Positions 1-7,826 of a stretch of DNA of 48,877 bases are shown one piece after another; position 1 is the stretch's first letter; each line of letters starts with the position of its first letter. The DNA comes from an uncultured Bacteroidota bacterium (GTDB lineage Bacteria; Bacteroidota; Bacteroidia; AKYH767-A; OLB10): positions 1-48,877 of the forward strand of contig CAADHD010000019.1 of NCBI GenBank assembly GCA_900696575.1. Reading direction: 5' to 3'. Both the position numbers and the translations under genes were made by a program. The notes under the pieces are model-generated. The model was not told where the DNA came from. It did no database searches and saw nothing but the letters and a program-made list of their open reading frames with translations.

Positions 1-178
1 GCGCCAGCTGCAGCGCAGGGTAGCTATGTCCGGTTAAGATAAGCGCTGAAAGCATCTAAGCACGAAACTTGCCTCAAGATAAGACTTCTTTATAAGGGTC
101 GTCAAAGACTATGACGTTGATAGGTTGCAGGTGTAAAGACAGCAATGTCAAAGCTGAGCAATACTAATTACCCGTAAA
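1..178 (+). rRNA. rrl: 23S ribosomal RNA, 3' end (partial)
   Basis: The window opens inside the last part of a large-subunit rRNA. The segment containing GCTGAAAGCATCTAAGC is the highly conserved 3' region of bacterial 23S rRNA, and the stretch ending near CTAATTACCCGT resembles the usual Bacteroidota 3' end. The 5' part lies outside the window. The exact 3' end is uncertain by a few bases. A 5S gene follows about 57 bases later on the same strand, the normal 23S-5S order, with no tRNA between them. Confidence 0.95.
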
Positions 179-234
179 CTTTTTTCCTTAAGGATATTTA
201 TTGTTTTCTCTTTCAAACTATGTCATTAAAAGAC

Positions 235-346
<112 letters not shown>

Positions 347-352
347 TAATTT

Positions 353-378
353 AAGCCTCCCAATCGGGAGGCTTTTTT
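353..378 (+). terminator. Intrinsic terminator of the rRNA operon
   Basis: Perfect 8-bp hairpin AAGCCTCC / GGAGGCTT with a six-base loop, followed by a run of T. It starts about 7 bases after the 5S 3' end and precedes the porin-like gene. Confidence 0.9.
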
Positions 379-398
379 ATTTTAGGCAACTTTGACTC

Positions 399-2186
399 AT
401 GATATCTTTTCGATTTTTCTTTATTACAATTTTGATTGGCTTTAAGACAAGCTGCTTTGGGCAGGGTTTTGGTAACTCATTTTTGTCATCAAACATTTAT
501 AAGAATTTACAAGTTGGTTTACTTGCCTTTTCTGATAACAGGCCGATGATTTCTTTGGACAGTATTTTTTTTCTTCATGAACCAATTCATGCAAAAAAAT
601 CATTTCTCGAATCTAATGATGTTTACTTTACGCTTTTTGGAAAAGAAGAATTTAATCTTGATTTAAGCCATTGTACGCAAGTCAAGTATCAGTTGGCTTC
701 AAAAACTTCGCAAAGGCTACAATTGCGTCATTATCAGATGATGAATTTAAACAGCAACCTTGATTTGATTGCCGATTTTGGATCAACCAAGGGCTATTAT
801 CCTTTTCAAGAAGGGAAGTTCAAAATTTTTCGCCCAAATATTCAAAAGGGTTTTTTCAAAGATGTTTACACTATCAGAATTGGTTATGAAAGTTTTTCAT
901 TTAAATTAGCTGAAAATGGTGGTTTGAAAGATGCTAATTCTTTTGTATTTAATCAGACAAGTGATGAAAGGACAGTTCCTGTTAAAATGAATAATTCTTT
1001 TTCAGAAGCAAATTCCAATTCATTTTTAATTACTCAACAAATAAAGATTCCGGATGAATTAACAGATTCGAGTATCCCTACCGACAGATTTATATGGAAA
1101 AATTTAATTAAATACCATAGATTGAAAAGAAAGTTTTTTACGGACCGTGTTTACAGTGAACTTTTTTCGAATGCATTTTTGGATACTAACTCAACCAAAG
1201 ATTCAGTTATGATAAATGAGATAGTCAATCAGTCTACAATGGAATATGATCTCAAGAAGATATTGAATTATGATTCTGATATTCGCAAAATATATTTTAA
1301 GTTTGATGCTAACTTTCAACTTGCGGAAGTAAGGTTAAACGGCAAGCAGACTCCGTTATTCAGAGGTATTCAATTCTATCCAGGCTTTTCACTCAGAGCG
1401 AAGAAATTTAACTCCCTGATTTATTTTATTGCCGCATTTTATAACAGACTTGATAATAGCTTCGGGGCTGGTGCAGAAGGTGAGATCAAATCGGGATCTT
1501 CCCGATTTTCATTTTCATTGTCATCGAGGGATAGTTGTCCTCCATTTTTTTATTTTCATACTTTTTCTAATCACTTTATTTGGGAAAGAGACTACAGGTC
1601 AATTCGCAATTATGCGGCACAACTAGGCTATCAGAAATTTTGGAATCAGTTGCAGATTTCAGCAACAATAAATTTCGATTATTGGAAAAACCATCATTTT
1701 CTTAACGCGTTATCTGAACCAGAAGTTTATTCAAGCACTATTTCTTTGACAAAATCCATCATTCGGATTCAATACAACATCAACAAGTGGAGATTTAACT
1801 CTGAGTCACGTTTTCAGAGTACTAACCGAAAAGAGCTGATTCGTCAGCCCGGAATCGTTCAGTTTCTGCAAGTCTTGATTGGCGATTCGGTTTTTAGATC
1901 AAAGGCATTGCTTCAAGCCGGTCCATCAGTGAACTATGTTTCAAGTTATTTTTTGCCATCATTCAATCCTGCGCTTCAGGAATTTTATTATGGCAAGATG
2001 ATCAAGTTAAAAGGATATTATCAGGTTAATTTTTATACCCAATTAACCATCAACCGGGCCGAAATATACTTTGTATTGGAGCATATGAATGCCGGGTGGG
2101 GTAACAGGAATTACTTCTATGCGGTAGATTATCCTTTACCCGGAAGAATGATTAAGTTGGGGATAAAATGGCTGCTTGAAAACTGA
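399..2186 (+). CDS. Putative porin, outer-membrane beta-barrel (Porin_10-like)
   Basis: 595-residue protein with a short N-terminal signal peptide (about residues 1-21, cleavage near CFG-Q). The rest is rich in alternating aromatic and polar residues, as in beta-barrel strands. The C-terminal 100 residues fit the Bacteroidota putative porin family: a 'LPSFNPALQEFYY' type loop, a 'VLEHMNAGWGNRNYF' segment, and a final strand 'YPLPGRMIKLGIKW' ending close to the C-terminus. Expected location is the outer membrane; substrate unknown. It begins 54 bases after the 5S gene, behind the rRNA terminator, so it needs its own promoter. CAACTTTG (387-394), a fair -7 element, ends only 4 bases before the ATG, which would give an almost leaderless message. 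The 3' end faces crtB with a 7-base gap and no visible terminator. Family assignment is from memory of the pattern. Confidence 0.75.
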   Translation: MISFRFFFITILIGFKTSCFGQGFGNSFLSSNIYKNLQVGLLAFSDNRPMISLDSIFFLHEPIHAKKSFLESNDVYFTLFGKEEFNLDLSHCTQVKYQLASKTSQRLQLRHYQMMNLNSNLDLIADFGSTKGYYPFQEGKFKIFRPNIQKGFFKDVYTIRIGYESFSFKLAENGGLKDANSFVFNQTSDERTVPVKMNNSFSEANSNSFLITQQIKIPDELTDSSIPTDRFIWKNLIKYHRLKRKFFTDRVYSELFSNAFLDTNSTKDSVMINEIVNQSTMEYDLKKILNYDSDIRKIYFKFDANFQLAEVRLNGKQTPLFRGIQFYPGFSLRAKKFNSLIYFIAAFYNRLDNSFGAGAEGEIKSGSSRFSFSLSSRDSCPPFFYFHTFSNHFIWERDYRSIRNYAAQLGYQKFWNQLQISATINFDYWKNHHFLNALSEPEVYSSTISLTKSIIRIQYNINKWRFNSESRFQSTNRKELIRQPGIVQFLQVLIGDSVFRSKALLQAGPSVNYVSSYFLPSFNPALQEFYYGKMIKLKGYYQVNFYTQLTINRAEIYFVLEHMNAGWGNRNYFYAVDYPLPGRMIKLGIKWLLEN

Positions 2187-2193
2187 TGGAGGA

Positions 2194-3042
2194 TTACCAG
2201 CTTAGAATGCGAGAAGGGTACCGGATGTAAGTTCTGCCCAGCAGGATCAGCTTATGCCAGTCAGGAACTCTGATTCTGGTCTGCTGAATTCTTGAGGCAG
2301 GTGTTTTCTGAATTTTATAGAATAATTCTCGGTAATAGATAAAAGCAGTGTAAACACCGGGTTGAACTTTTTCGGGTAGAATATCAATGGCAGGATATGC
2401 CGCTTTGAAGTCTGCATCAATATCGGATTCAATGTTTTGTTTATCTTCATTAGAGAACCTGGTGAAGTCAACTTTCGGAAAATATGTACGGCCTCTTTCA
2501 GCAAAATCGGATTTTAAGTCGCGAAGAAAATTTACTTTCTGAAATGCTGCTCCCAGTCTTTTAGCCGGTTTAATTAATTGATTGTATAGTTCTTTATTTT
2601 TATCAGTGAAAACGTGCAGGCACATAAGGCCGACAACTTCGGCTGAGCCATAGATGTATTCGTTGTATAGCAAATCATCATATCGGGATTGAGTCAGATC
2701 CATTTCCATGCTTCTGAAAAAGGCTTCGACCAGGTCGGGCGTGAATTGAAATTTGTGATAAGTAATCTGAAAGGCATGAAGCACAGGGTTGGTGCTTATT
2801 TTTTCATTAATGGCCTGCCACGTTTGTTCTTTTAGCTGATCGAGCAATGCTTTTTTGTCATGATTATGGAAGGTGTCAACGATTTCATCAGTCAATCTCA
2901 CAAAACCATAAATGGAATATATTTCTTTATGAATACTTCTGTGTAAAAGTTTAATTCCTTTCGTAAATGAAGTACTGTAACGATGAGTTATCAGTTCACT
3001 TATTTCTCCACATAGCTGATGGTATTGGTTTATCGGAGTCAT
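2194..3042 (-). CDS. crtB: Phytoene/squalene synthase family protein
   Basis: 282 residues, the usual size of bacterial phytoene synthases. Both Asp-rich prenyl-diphosphate/Mg2+ binding motifs are visible: DEIVD at residues 52-56 and DLKSD at 175-179 within 'NFLRDLKSDFAERGRTYFP', a typical CrtB signature. Family role: head-to-head condensation of two geranylgeranyl diphosphates to phytoene, the first committed carotenoid step; a C30 squalene/dehydrosqualene-type substrate cannot be excluded from sequence alone. It lies 3 bases downstream of crtI, so the two form one transcription unit. No cyclase, ketolase or hydroxylase gene is beside them, so the final pigment cannot be predicted. Confidence 0.92.
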   Translation of the reverse strand: MTPINQYHQLCGEISELITHRYSTSFTKGIKLLHRSIHKEIYSIYGFVRLTDEIVDTFHNHDKKALLDQLKEQTWQAINEKISTNPVLHAFQITYHKFQFTPDLVEAFFRSMEMDLTQSRYDDLLYNEYIYGSAEVVGLMCLHVFTDKNKELYNQLIKPAKRLGAAFQKVNFLRDLKSDFAERGRTYFPKVDFTRFSNEDKQNIESDIDADFKAAYPAIDILPEKVQPGVYTAFIYYRELFYKIQKTPASRIQQTRIRVPDWHKLILLGRTYIRYPSRILSW

Positions 3043-3045
3043 AGG

Positions 3046-4527
3046 TTAAGCAAGTGCTTGTGCAAAATCATTAAGAATTCTTTCGGTTACTAATTTACTG
3101 CTGATAACAACCATTGGTAATCCTGTGCCGGGAAGAGTACTGGCACCCACATAAAACAGATTTTTAAATTGTTCATCCTTATTGGAAGGCCTCAATGCAC
3201 CTACCTGATTCAATCCATGGGCTAATCCTAATCCGCTGCCGCGGTAAAGATTAAAAGTGTTTTGCCAGTCAACAGGATTCATGATTGTTTTTGAAATAGT
3301 ATTTTTATGTAAATCGAAGTTTATTCTTGATGATAAATCTGTGATAATATTATCTGCAAGAGCATTTGTATCGCTCCAGTCGGTTTTGAATCGCAAATCA
3401 GGAACAGGGCAAAGAATGAAAAGGTTTTCGCATCCTTCGGGAGCACACTGCGGATTGGATTTGCTGCTGGCATTAACATAGTAATACGGTTTCTGAGGAC
3501 TGACGGAAGACTTAAAAATTGTGTCAGCGTATTGCCTGAAATTATTTCCAAGAAAATAGTTGTGGTGATGAAGGTTATCACACAGGCCTTTTACGCCCAG
3601 ATAGATAGTGAAAGGCGCCAATGTCCATTCCATTTTATCGAGTTTCTGTGTATTGAATTTCGTCCGTTTTAGAATCTGTCCTCTGAAAGCAGCAGCATCG
3701 CTGTTGGAAATAAAAATATCTGCATGATATTTTTTGCCGTCCTGATCAGTAACGGAAACTATTCTTTTACCTGAGTATTCAATGCCTGTAATTTCTGTAT
3801 TAAGTTTTATCGAAACATTTTTTTGATTCAATAATTCAAGCAGATTTTCGACAATCCGATACATACCCCCTTTTACATTCCAGTATCCATCGTGTTTAAG
3901 TTCCGTGTAGTTCAACAGTTGATAAACCGCAGGAGTCTGAAACGGGGTGGATCCAAGAAAGAAAGCTACCAAGGAGAATATGATTTTTAATTCTTCGCTC
4001 TGAAAATTTCTTTCCAGTTCTGACCACATATTTCGGAATAATTTAGGGCTGTGCCGCAGTGGAACTTTTATTAGCGCGAGTAAATAATCAGTTTTAGAAA
4101 TGAAGTTCCGCCTGATGATGAGGTTTTCGGTATCATGAAAAAGGCGGCCGGCACTTTTGAGGTAATTTTCAACTTTAGAAATCAGATGGTCTTCTATATT
4201 TTCAAACTCTTTCTGTAATTTATCAAGGTCTTTATATATTAGAAAGGGCTTTTGCCTATGTTCAAAATAAACAGCATAAAGAGGATTAAGCTCATTTAGT
4301 TTAATGGGATTTTTAATTCCACACGAGGTAAACAATTCTTCAAATTCGTAGCTCATAGAAAAAAAGGAAGGACCGACATCGAAGGTAAAGCCATCCTTTT
4401 TAAGTATATTTAACCTTCCGCCCGGTGAATGGTGTTTTTCAATAATTTCTACTTCAAAACCTTTATGAGCCAGGCGGAGAGCAGTTGACAATCCTCCAAG
4501 ACCTGAGCCAATAATAATTGCTTTCAT
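3046..4527 (-). CDS. crtI: Phytoene desaturase (CrtI family)
   Basis: 493 residues, normal for CrtI. The N-terminus is a FAD-binding Rossmann fold with GSGLGG at residues 7-12 and the ribose-binding Glu at 30, followed by 'SPGGRLN'. The C-terminus carries the CrtI signature 'FYVGASTLPGTGLPMVV', the second FAD-contacting segment. Family role: FAD-dependent desaturation of phytoene towards lycopene or neurosporene at the membrane. First gene of the crtI-crtB pair; the 47-base gap to the divergent gene at about 4575 must hold its promoter, but no clear TAnnTTTG element is visible on this strand. The number of desaturations performed cannot be read from sequence. Confidence 0.93.
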   Translation of the reverse strand: MKAIIIGSGLGGLSTALRLAHKGFEVEIIEKHHSPGGRLNILKKDGFTFDVGPSFFSMSYEFEELFTSCGIKNPIKLNELNPLYAVYFEHRQKPFLIYKDLDKLQKEFENIEDHLISKVENYLKSAGRLFHDTENLIIRRNFISKTDYLLALIKVPLRHSPKLFRNMWSELERNFQSEELKIIFSLVAFFLGSTPFQTPAVYQLLNYTELKHDGYWNVKGGMYRIVENLLELLNQKNVSIKLNTEITGIEYSGKRIVSVTDQDGKKYHADIFISNSDAAAFRGQILKRTKFNTQKLDKMEWTLAPFTIYLGVKGLCDNLHHHNYFLGNNFRQYADTIFKSSVSPQKPYYYVNASSKSNPQCAPEGCENLFILCPVPDLRFKTDWSDTNALADNIITDLSSRINFDLHKNTISKTIMNPVDWQNTFNLYRGSGLGLAHGLNQVGALRPSNKDEQFKNLFYVGASTLPGTGLPMVVISSKLVTERILNDFAQALA

Positions 4528-4567
4528 TTACGATTACTTGAAAAATCCAAACAAAGGAAGGAATAAA

Positions 4568-4575
4568 TAGTTTTG
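4568..4575 (+). promoter_or_regulatory. Candidate -7 promoter element (TAGTTTTG)
   Basis: Exact match to the Bacteroidota -7 consensus TAnnTTTG just before the TfoX-like gene. No well-spaced TTG is seen upstream (nearest is 27 bases away). The element overlaps the GTG codon at 4575, which bears on where translation can start. Confidence 0.4.
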
Positions 4576-4997
4576 TGCAATTAAAATGCTTTCCGGTGTG
4601 TAAATGCGCTTTTGATTTTGTGCTTGACTATTTGTATCCGCTTGAAGTAAAGATTAAGCCTATGTTCGGATGTCATGCCATTTATGTGGACAGCAAAATA
4701 ATGTTCATAACACGGAAGAAGCCTTCACATGAGAATTCCAACGGAATCTGGATTGCCACTTCATATGAGCATCATGGAAGCCTGAAGAAAGAATTTCCCT
4801 CCCTGCAAAGTGTCCATGTATTGAATGATGGAAAAGGAGAGACAGGTTGGAGGCTGCTTCATGAGGCTGTGGAAGATTTTGAGTCGTCAGCAATCAGACT
4901 TTGTGAATTAATCAAAGAAGGAGATCAGCGAATCGGAAAATTTCCTAAACGGAAAAAGAAGAAATCAGCTAAATCGTTTTTGAAGAAAGGCAAGTGA
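4575..4997 (+). CDS. TfoX-like N-terminal domain small protein
   Basis: Up to 140 residues. The stretch around residues 25-60 ('IKPMFGCHAIYVDSKIMFI') resembles the MFGG-type core of TfoX/Sxy N-terminal domains; the last 20 residues are a Lys/Arg-rich tail. Function is unknown; in Gammaproteobacteria full-length TfoX is a competence regulator, but there is no reason to transfer that role. The reading frame opens at GTG 4575, but that GTG overlaps a perfect -7 promoter element, so the true start may be the in-frame GTG at 4596 or the ATG of the MFG motif. Its 3' end overlaps the 3' end of hutH by 33 bases tail to tail. The codon pattern looks genuinely coding; the family call is moderate. Confidence 0.65.
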   Translation: MQLKCFPVCKCAFDFVLDYLYPLEVKIKPMFGCHAIYVDSKIMFITRKKPSHENSNGIWIATSYEHHGSLKKEFPSLQSVHVLNDGKGETGWRLLHEAVEDFESSAIRLCELIKEGDQRIGKFPKRKKKKSAKSFLKKGK

Positions 4998-6449
4998 TGA
5001 TTTAATGTCATCATACAAGAAACGGTCGTTATTAAGAAAAGAAACCTGAGTTCTGAAATCAGAATATAGATTTTCAAGATTTTGTGATGATTTCAGCGGT
5101 CTTCTGAATTCAAAAGCCTGAGCAGCATTGAGCAGTTCGATGGCTAAAATATGTTCGAGATTGAGTACAATACGGTAAAGTTTAGTTGCCGAATTAGCCC
5201 CCATGCTTACATGATCTTCCTGCCCGTTGCTTGAAACTATCGAATCAACTGATGCCGGAGCGGATAGCTGTTTATTCTGCGAAACAAGTGAAGCGGCCGT
5301 GTACTGAGGAATCATCATGCCGGAATTTAATCCGGGATTTGCCACCAGAAATGGAGGTAAGCCGCGCTGGCCTGAAATTAACTGATAAGTCCTTCGTTCG
5401 CTGATGTTCCCGAGTTCTGAGAGAGCGATTGCGAGAAAATCCATAGCCAGAGCTAACGGTTGGCCGTGAAAGTTGCCTGCAGAAATGATTAAATCCTGAT
5501 CAGAAAAAACAGTTGGATTATCGGTTACAGAATTTATTTCGTTGAAGAAAACCGATGCAGCATAATCAATAGCATCTTTAGAAGCACCATGAACCTGTGG
5601 GATGCAGCGGAATGAATAGGGGTCCTGAACGTGTAATTTCTTGCGGGATGCTATTTCGCTACCTTTCAGCAATTGACGAATACGGATAGCAGTTTCAATC
5701 TGCCCTTTATGAGGCCGAATCTCCTGAATGAGGTGATGGAAGGGTTCAGTCCTGCAATCAAAAGCTTCTAAAGAAAGAGCTGCAATTTCATCAGCGGCTT
5801 GTGATAGTTTCATGGCACGCATCAGGCAGTAAGTGCCGTATGCGCTCATGAATTGAGTACCGTTAAGCAGGGCAAGCCCTTCTTTTGATTTCAGCCGTAC
5901 AGGTTGCCAGTTGTATTTTTTCAAGGCCATGGAGGCATTCATTTTTTCTCCATTGTAATTTACTTCGCCTTCTCCAATAAGCGGAAGACATAGATGAGCC
6001 AGCGGTGCTAAATCGCCCGAGGCGCCTAATGAACCTTGCTCATAAACTACCGGCAGAACATCATTATTGAAAAAATCAATCAATCGCTGAACAGTTTCTA
6101 ATTGCACACCGGAGTTGCCGTAACTCAGTCCCTGAATTTTCAGAAAGAGCATGAGCTTAACAATAGGTGAGGGAACTTCAGTTCCTGTACCGCAGGCATG
6201 GGAGCGCACTAAGTTTACCTGAAGCTGTTCAAGGTCACTGCCCGAAATACTTTTATCGTGCAGTGCCCCAAATCCGGTATTAATGCCGTAATAACTGGCT
6301 GAATTGTCCTTCAGTTTTTCGTCAAGATAATTCCGGCATTTGATGATTTTATTTTTTGCTTCAACGGATAATTCAAGCTTAGCATTTGTAGTAATGATTT
6401 CACGGATTTTAGTGAAATCAAGATGGGTAGAGGAGATAACGTGAGTCAT
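4965..6449 (-). CDS. hutH: Histidine ammonia-lyase
   Basis: 494 residues, the family's normal length. The autocatalytic MIO cofactor triad Ala-Ser-Gly is at 143-145 within 'GSLGASGDLAPLAH'. The N-terminal 'YYGINTGFG' (53-61) and 'QEDHVSMG' are classical HAL motifs. The Ser-His pair at 83-84 in the substrate selectivity loop matches histidine-specific enzymes; tyrosine or phenylalanine ammonia-lyases usually differ there. Reaction: L-histidine to trans-urocanate plus ammonia, cytoplasmic, first step of histidine use. hutU, hutI and hutG are not in the window. It is the last gene of a tight unit behind hisS (3-base gap) and ettA. Confidence 0.92.
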   Translation of the reverse strand: MTHVISSTHLDFTKIREIITTNAKLELSVEAKNKIIKCRNYLDEKLKDNSASYYGINTGFGALHDKSISGSDLEQLQVNLVRSHACGTGTEVPSPIVKLMLFLKIQGLSYGNSGVQLETVQRLIDFFNNDVLPVVYEQGSLGASGDLAPLAHLCLPLIGEGEVNYNGEKMNASMALKKYNWQPVRLKSKEGLALLNGTQFMSAYGTYCLMRAMKLSQAADEIAALSLEAFDCRTEPFHHLIQEIRPHKGQIETAIRIRQLLKGSEIASRKKLHVQDPYSFRCIPQVHGASKDAIDYAASVFFNEINSVTDNPTVFSDQDLIISAGNFHGQPLALAMDFLAIALSELGNISERRTYQLISGQRGLPPFLVANPGLNSGMMIPQYTAASLVSQNKQLSAPASVDSIVSSNGQEDHVSMGANSATKLYRIVLNLEHILAIELLNAAQAFEFRRPLKSSQNLENLYSDFRTQVSFLNNDRFLYDDIKSSLAFLQKRFS

Positions 6450-6452
6450 TAG

Positions 6453-7826
6453 TTATTTCTGTTTAACAATGTTCTCTGTTTTTAATCTTTCAATTAATTT
6501 ACCAGAAGAAATGGTCTCTTGTTTTCCCTGATCCATAAGCTTAATGGTTAATTGATTATTTGTTATTTCATTAGTTCCTGCAATGACAACAAATGGAATT
6601 TTATTCGAGTCGGCATAGCTAATTTGTTTTTTCAGTTTGACAGCATCGGGGTAGAGTTCGGCATTAATTGATGCAGCACGAAGCTGCTGAAGAACGGGAA
6701 GAATGTATTTTACTTCTTCTTCACCGAAATTGACAAACAACACCTGAGTAGAGGAGGCTTGAAGGTTGATACTTTCAAACAGTTTCAGTTCGTCCATCAC
6801 ATCATAAATGCGGTCAATGCCAAATGATATTCCTACTCCGCTTACATGGGGTAATCCGAAAATGCCCGTAAGATCATCATACCGTCCGCCACCGAGAAGG
6901 CTTCCGGAGAAATTGCTTCCGGGATGATTTACTTTAACTTCGAAGATGGCGCCAGTATAATAATTAAGGCCGCGGGCAAGTGTATGGTCAAATTGAATAG
7001 TCTGAAAATGGAAATTTACTGCTGACAATGAATCAAAAACACTCTGAATTTCATGAATGCCTTTTAATCCCGTTTCAGAAGCACTCAATTGATTTTTTAA
7101 AAAAGAGAGAGCAGAAATGCTATCGGATTGGAATTGCAGAATAGGTTCTAATTTCAGAATTGCAGACGGACTTATTCCCTTTGAAAGTAATTCTTCTTTT
7201 ACCTTATGCCATCCTGTTTTGTCAAGCTTGTCAATGGCAATGGTTATGTTCATCATCTTATCCGGTACTCCAATGGCTTCGCAGATTCCGGCAAGTACTT
7301 TCCTGTTATTGATTTTAATGGTTACACCCAGCCCCAGTTTTTGAAAGACATCTTTAATCATCATCACCATTTCCACCTCATTAAGCAGCGAGTTACTGCC
7401 TATTACATCAGCATCGCACTGGATAAATTCGCGGTAACGTCCTTTCTGCGGACGGTCGGCACGCCAGACAGGCTGCACCTGATAACGTTTGAAAGGAAAA
7501 GTAATTTCATTCTGATGCATCACGACATAGCGCGCAAACGGAACAGTGAGATCATAGCGCAGTCCTTTTTCGGTGATAGCATTTATACTGTCCGATTTTT
7601 TTAAATCTTCCGGTTTTAATCCGGAATTCAAAATTCTGAATAATAATTTATCACCTTCTTCCCCATACTTTCCTTCCAGGGTTGAGAGATTTTCCATTGC
7701 CGGAGTTTCTATCTGCCTGTATCCATAGTGCCGGTATGTATTGGTAATGGTATTAATAATAAAATTCCGTTTCACCATTTCATAGGGCGCAAAGTCGCGT
7801 GTGCCTTTGGGTATTGCAGGTTTCAT
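6453..7826 (-). CDS. hisS: Histidyl-tRNA synthetase
   Basis: 457 residues, class II synthetase of the HisRS family. Visible signatures: 'LRYDLTVPFARYV' (motif 2 region), 'QPVWRADRPQKGRYREF', and the histidine-specific 'RGLNYYTGAIFE'. A C-terminal anticodon-binding domain follows from about residue 350 ('STQVLFVNFGEEEV'). It charges tRNA-His in the cytoplasm. The start overlaps the ettA stop by 4 bases (ATGA), and hutH starts 3 bases after its stop, so translation of the three genes is probably coupled. Confidence 0.96.
   Translation of the reverse strand: MKPAIPKGTRDFAPYEMVKRNFIINTITNTYRHYGYRQIETPAMENLSTLEGKYGEEGDKLLFRILNSGLKPEDLKKSDSINAITEKGLRYDLTVPFARYVVMHQNEITFPFKRYQVQPVWRADRPQKGRYREFIQCDADVIGSNSLLNEVEMVMMIKDVFQKLGLGVTIKINNRKVLAGICEAIGVPDKMMNITIAIDKLDKTGWHKVKEELLSKGISPSAILKLEPILQFQSDSISALSFLKNQLSASETGLKGIHEIQSVFDSLSAVNFHFQTIQFDHTLARGLNYYTGAIFEVKVNHPGSNFSGSLLGGGRYDDLTGIFGLPHVSGVGISFGIDRIYDVMDELKLFESINLQASSTQVLFVNFGEEEVKYILPVLQQLRAASINAELYPDAVKLKKQISYADSNKIPFVVIAGTNEITNNQLTIKLMDQGKQETISSGKLIERLKTENIVKQK

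Noticed and set aside
4965-6449. Ammonia-lyase read as a tyrosine or phenylalanine ammonia-lyase
   Set aside because: The selectivity loop has the Ser-His pair (83-84) of histidine enzymes, and no aryl polyene or flexirubin genes are adjacent.
7206-7604. 132-codon plus-strand frame opposite hisS
   Set aside because: Antisense shadow of a highly conserved synthetase; no domain pattern.
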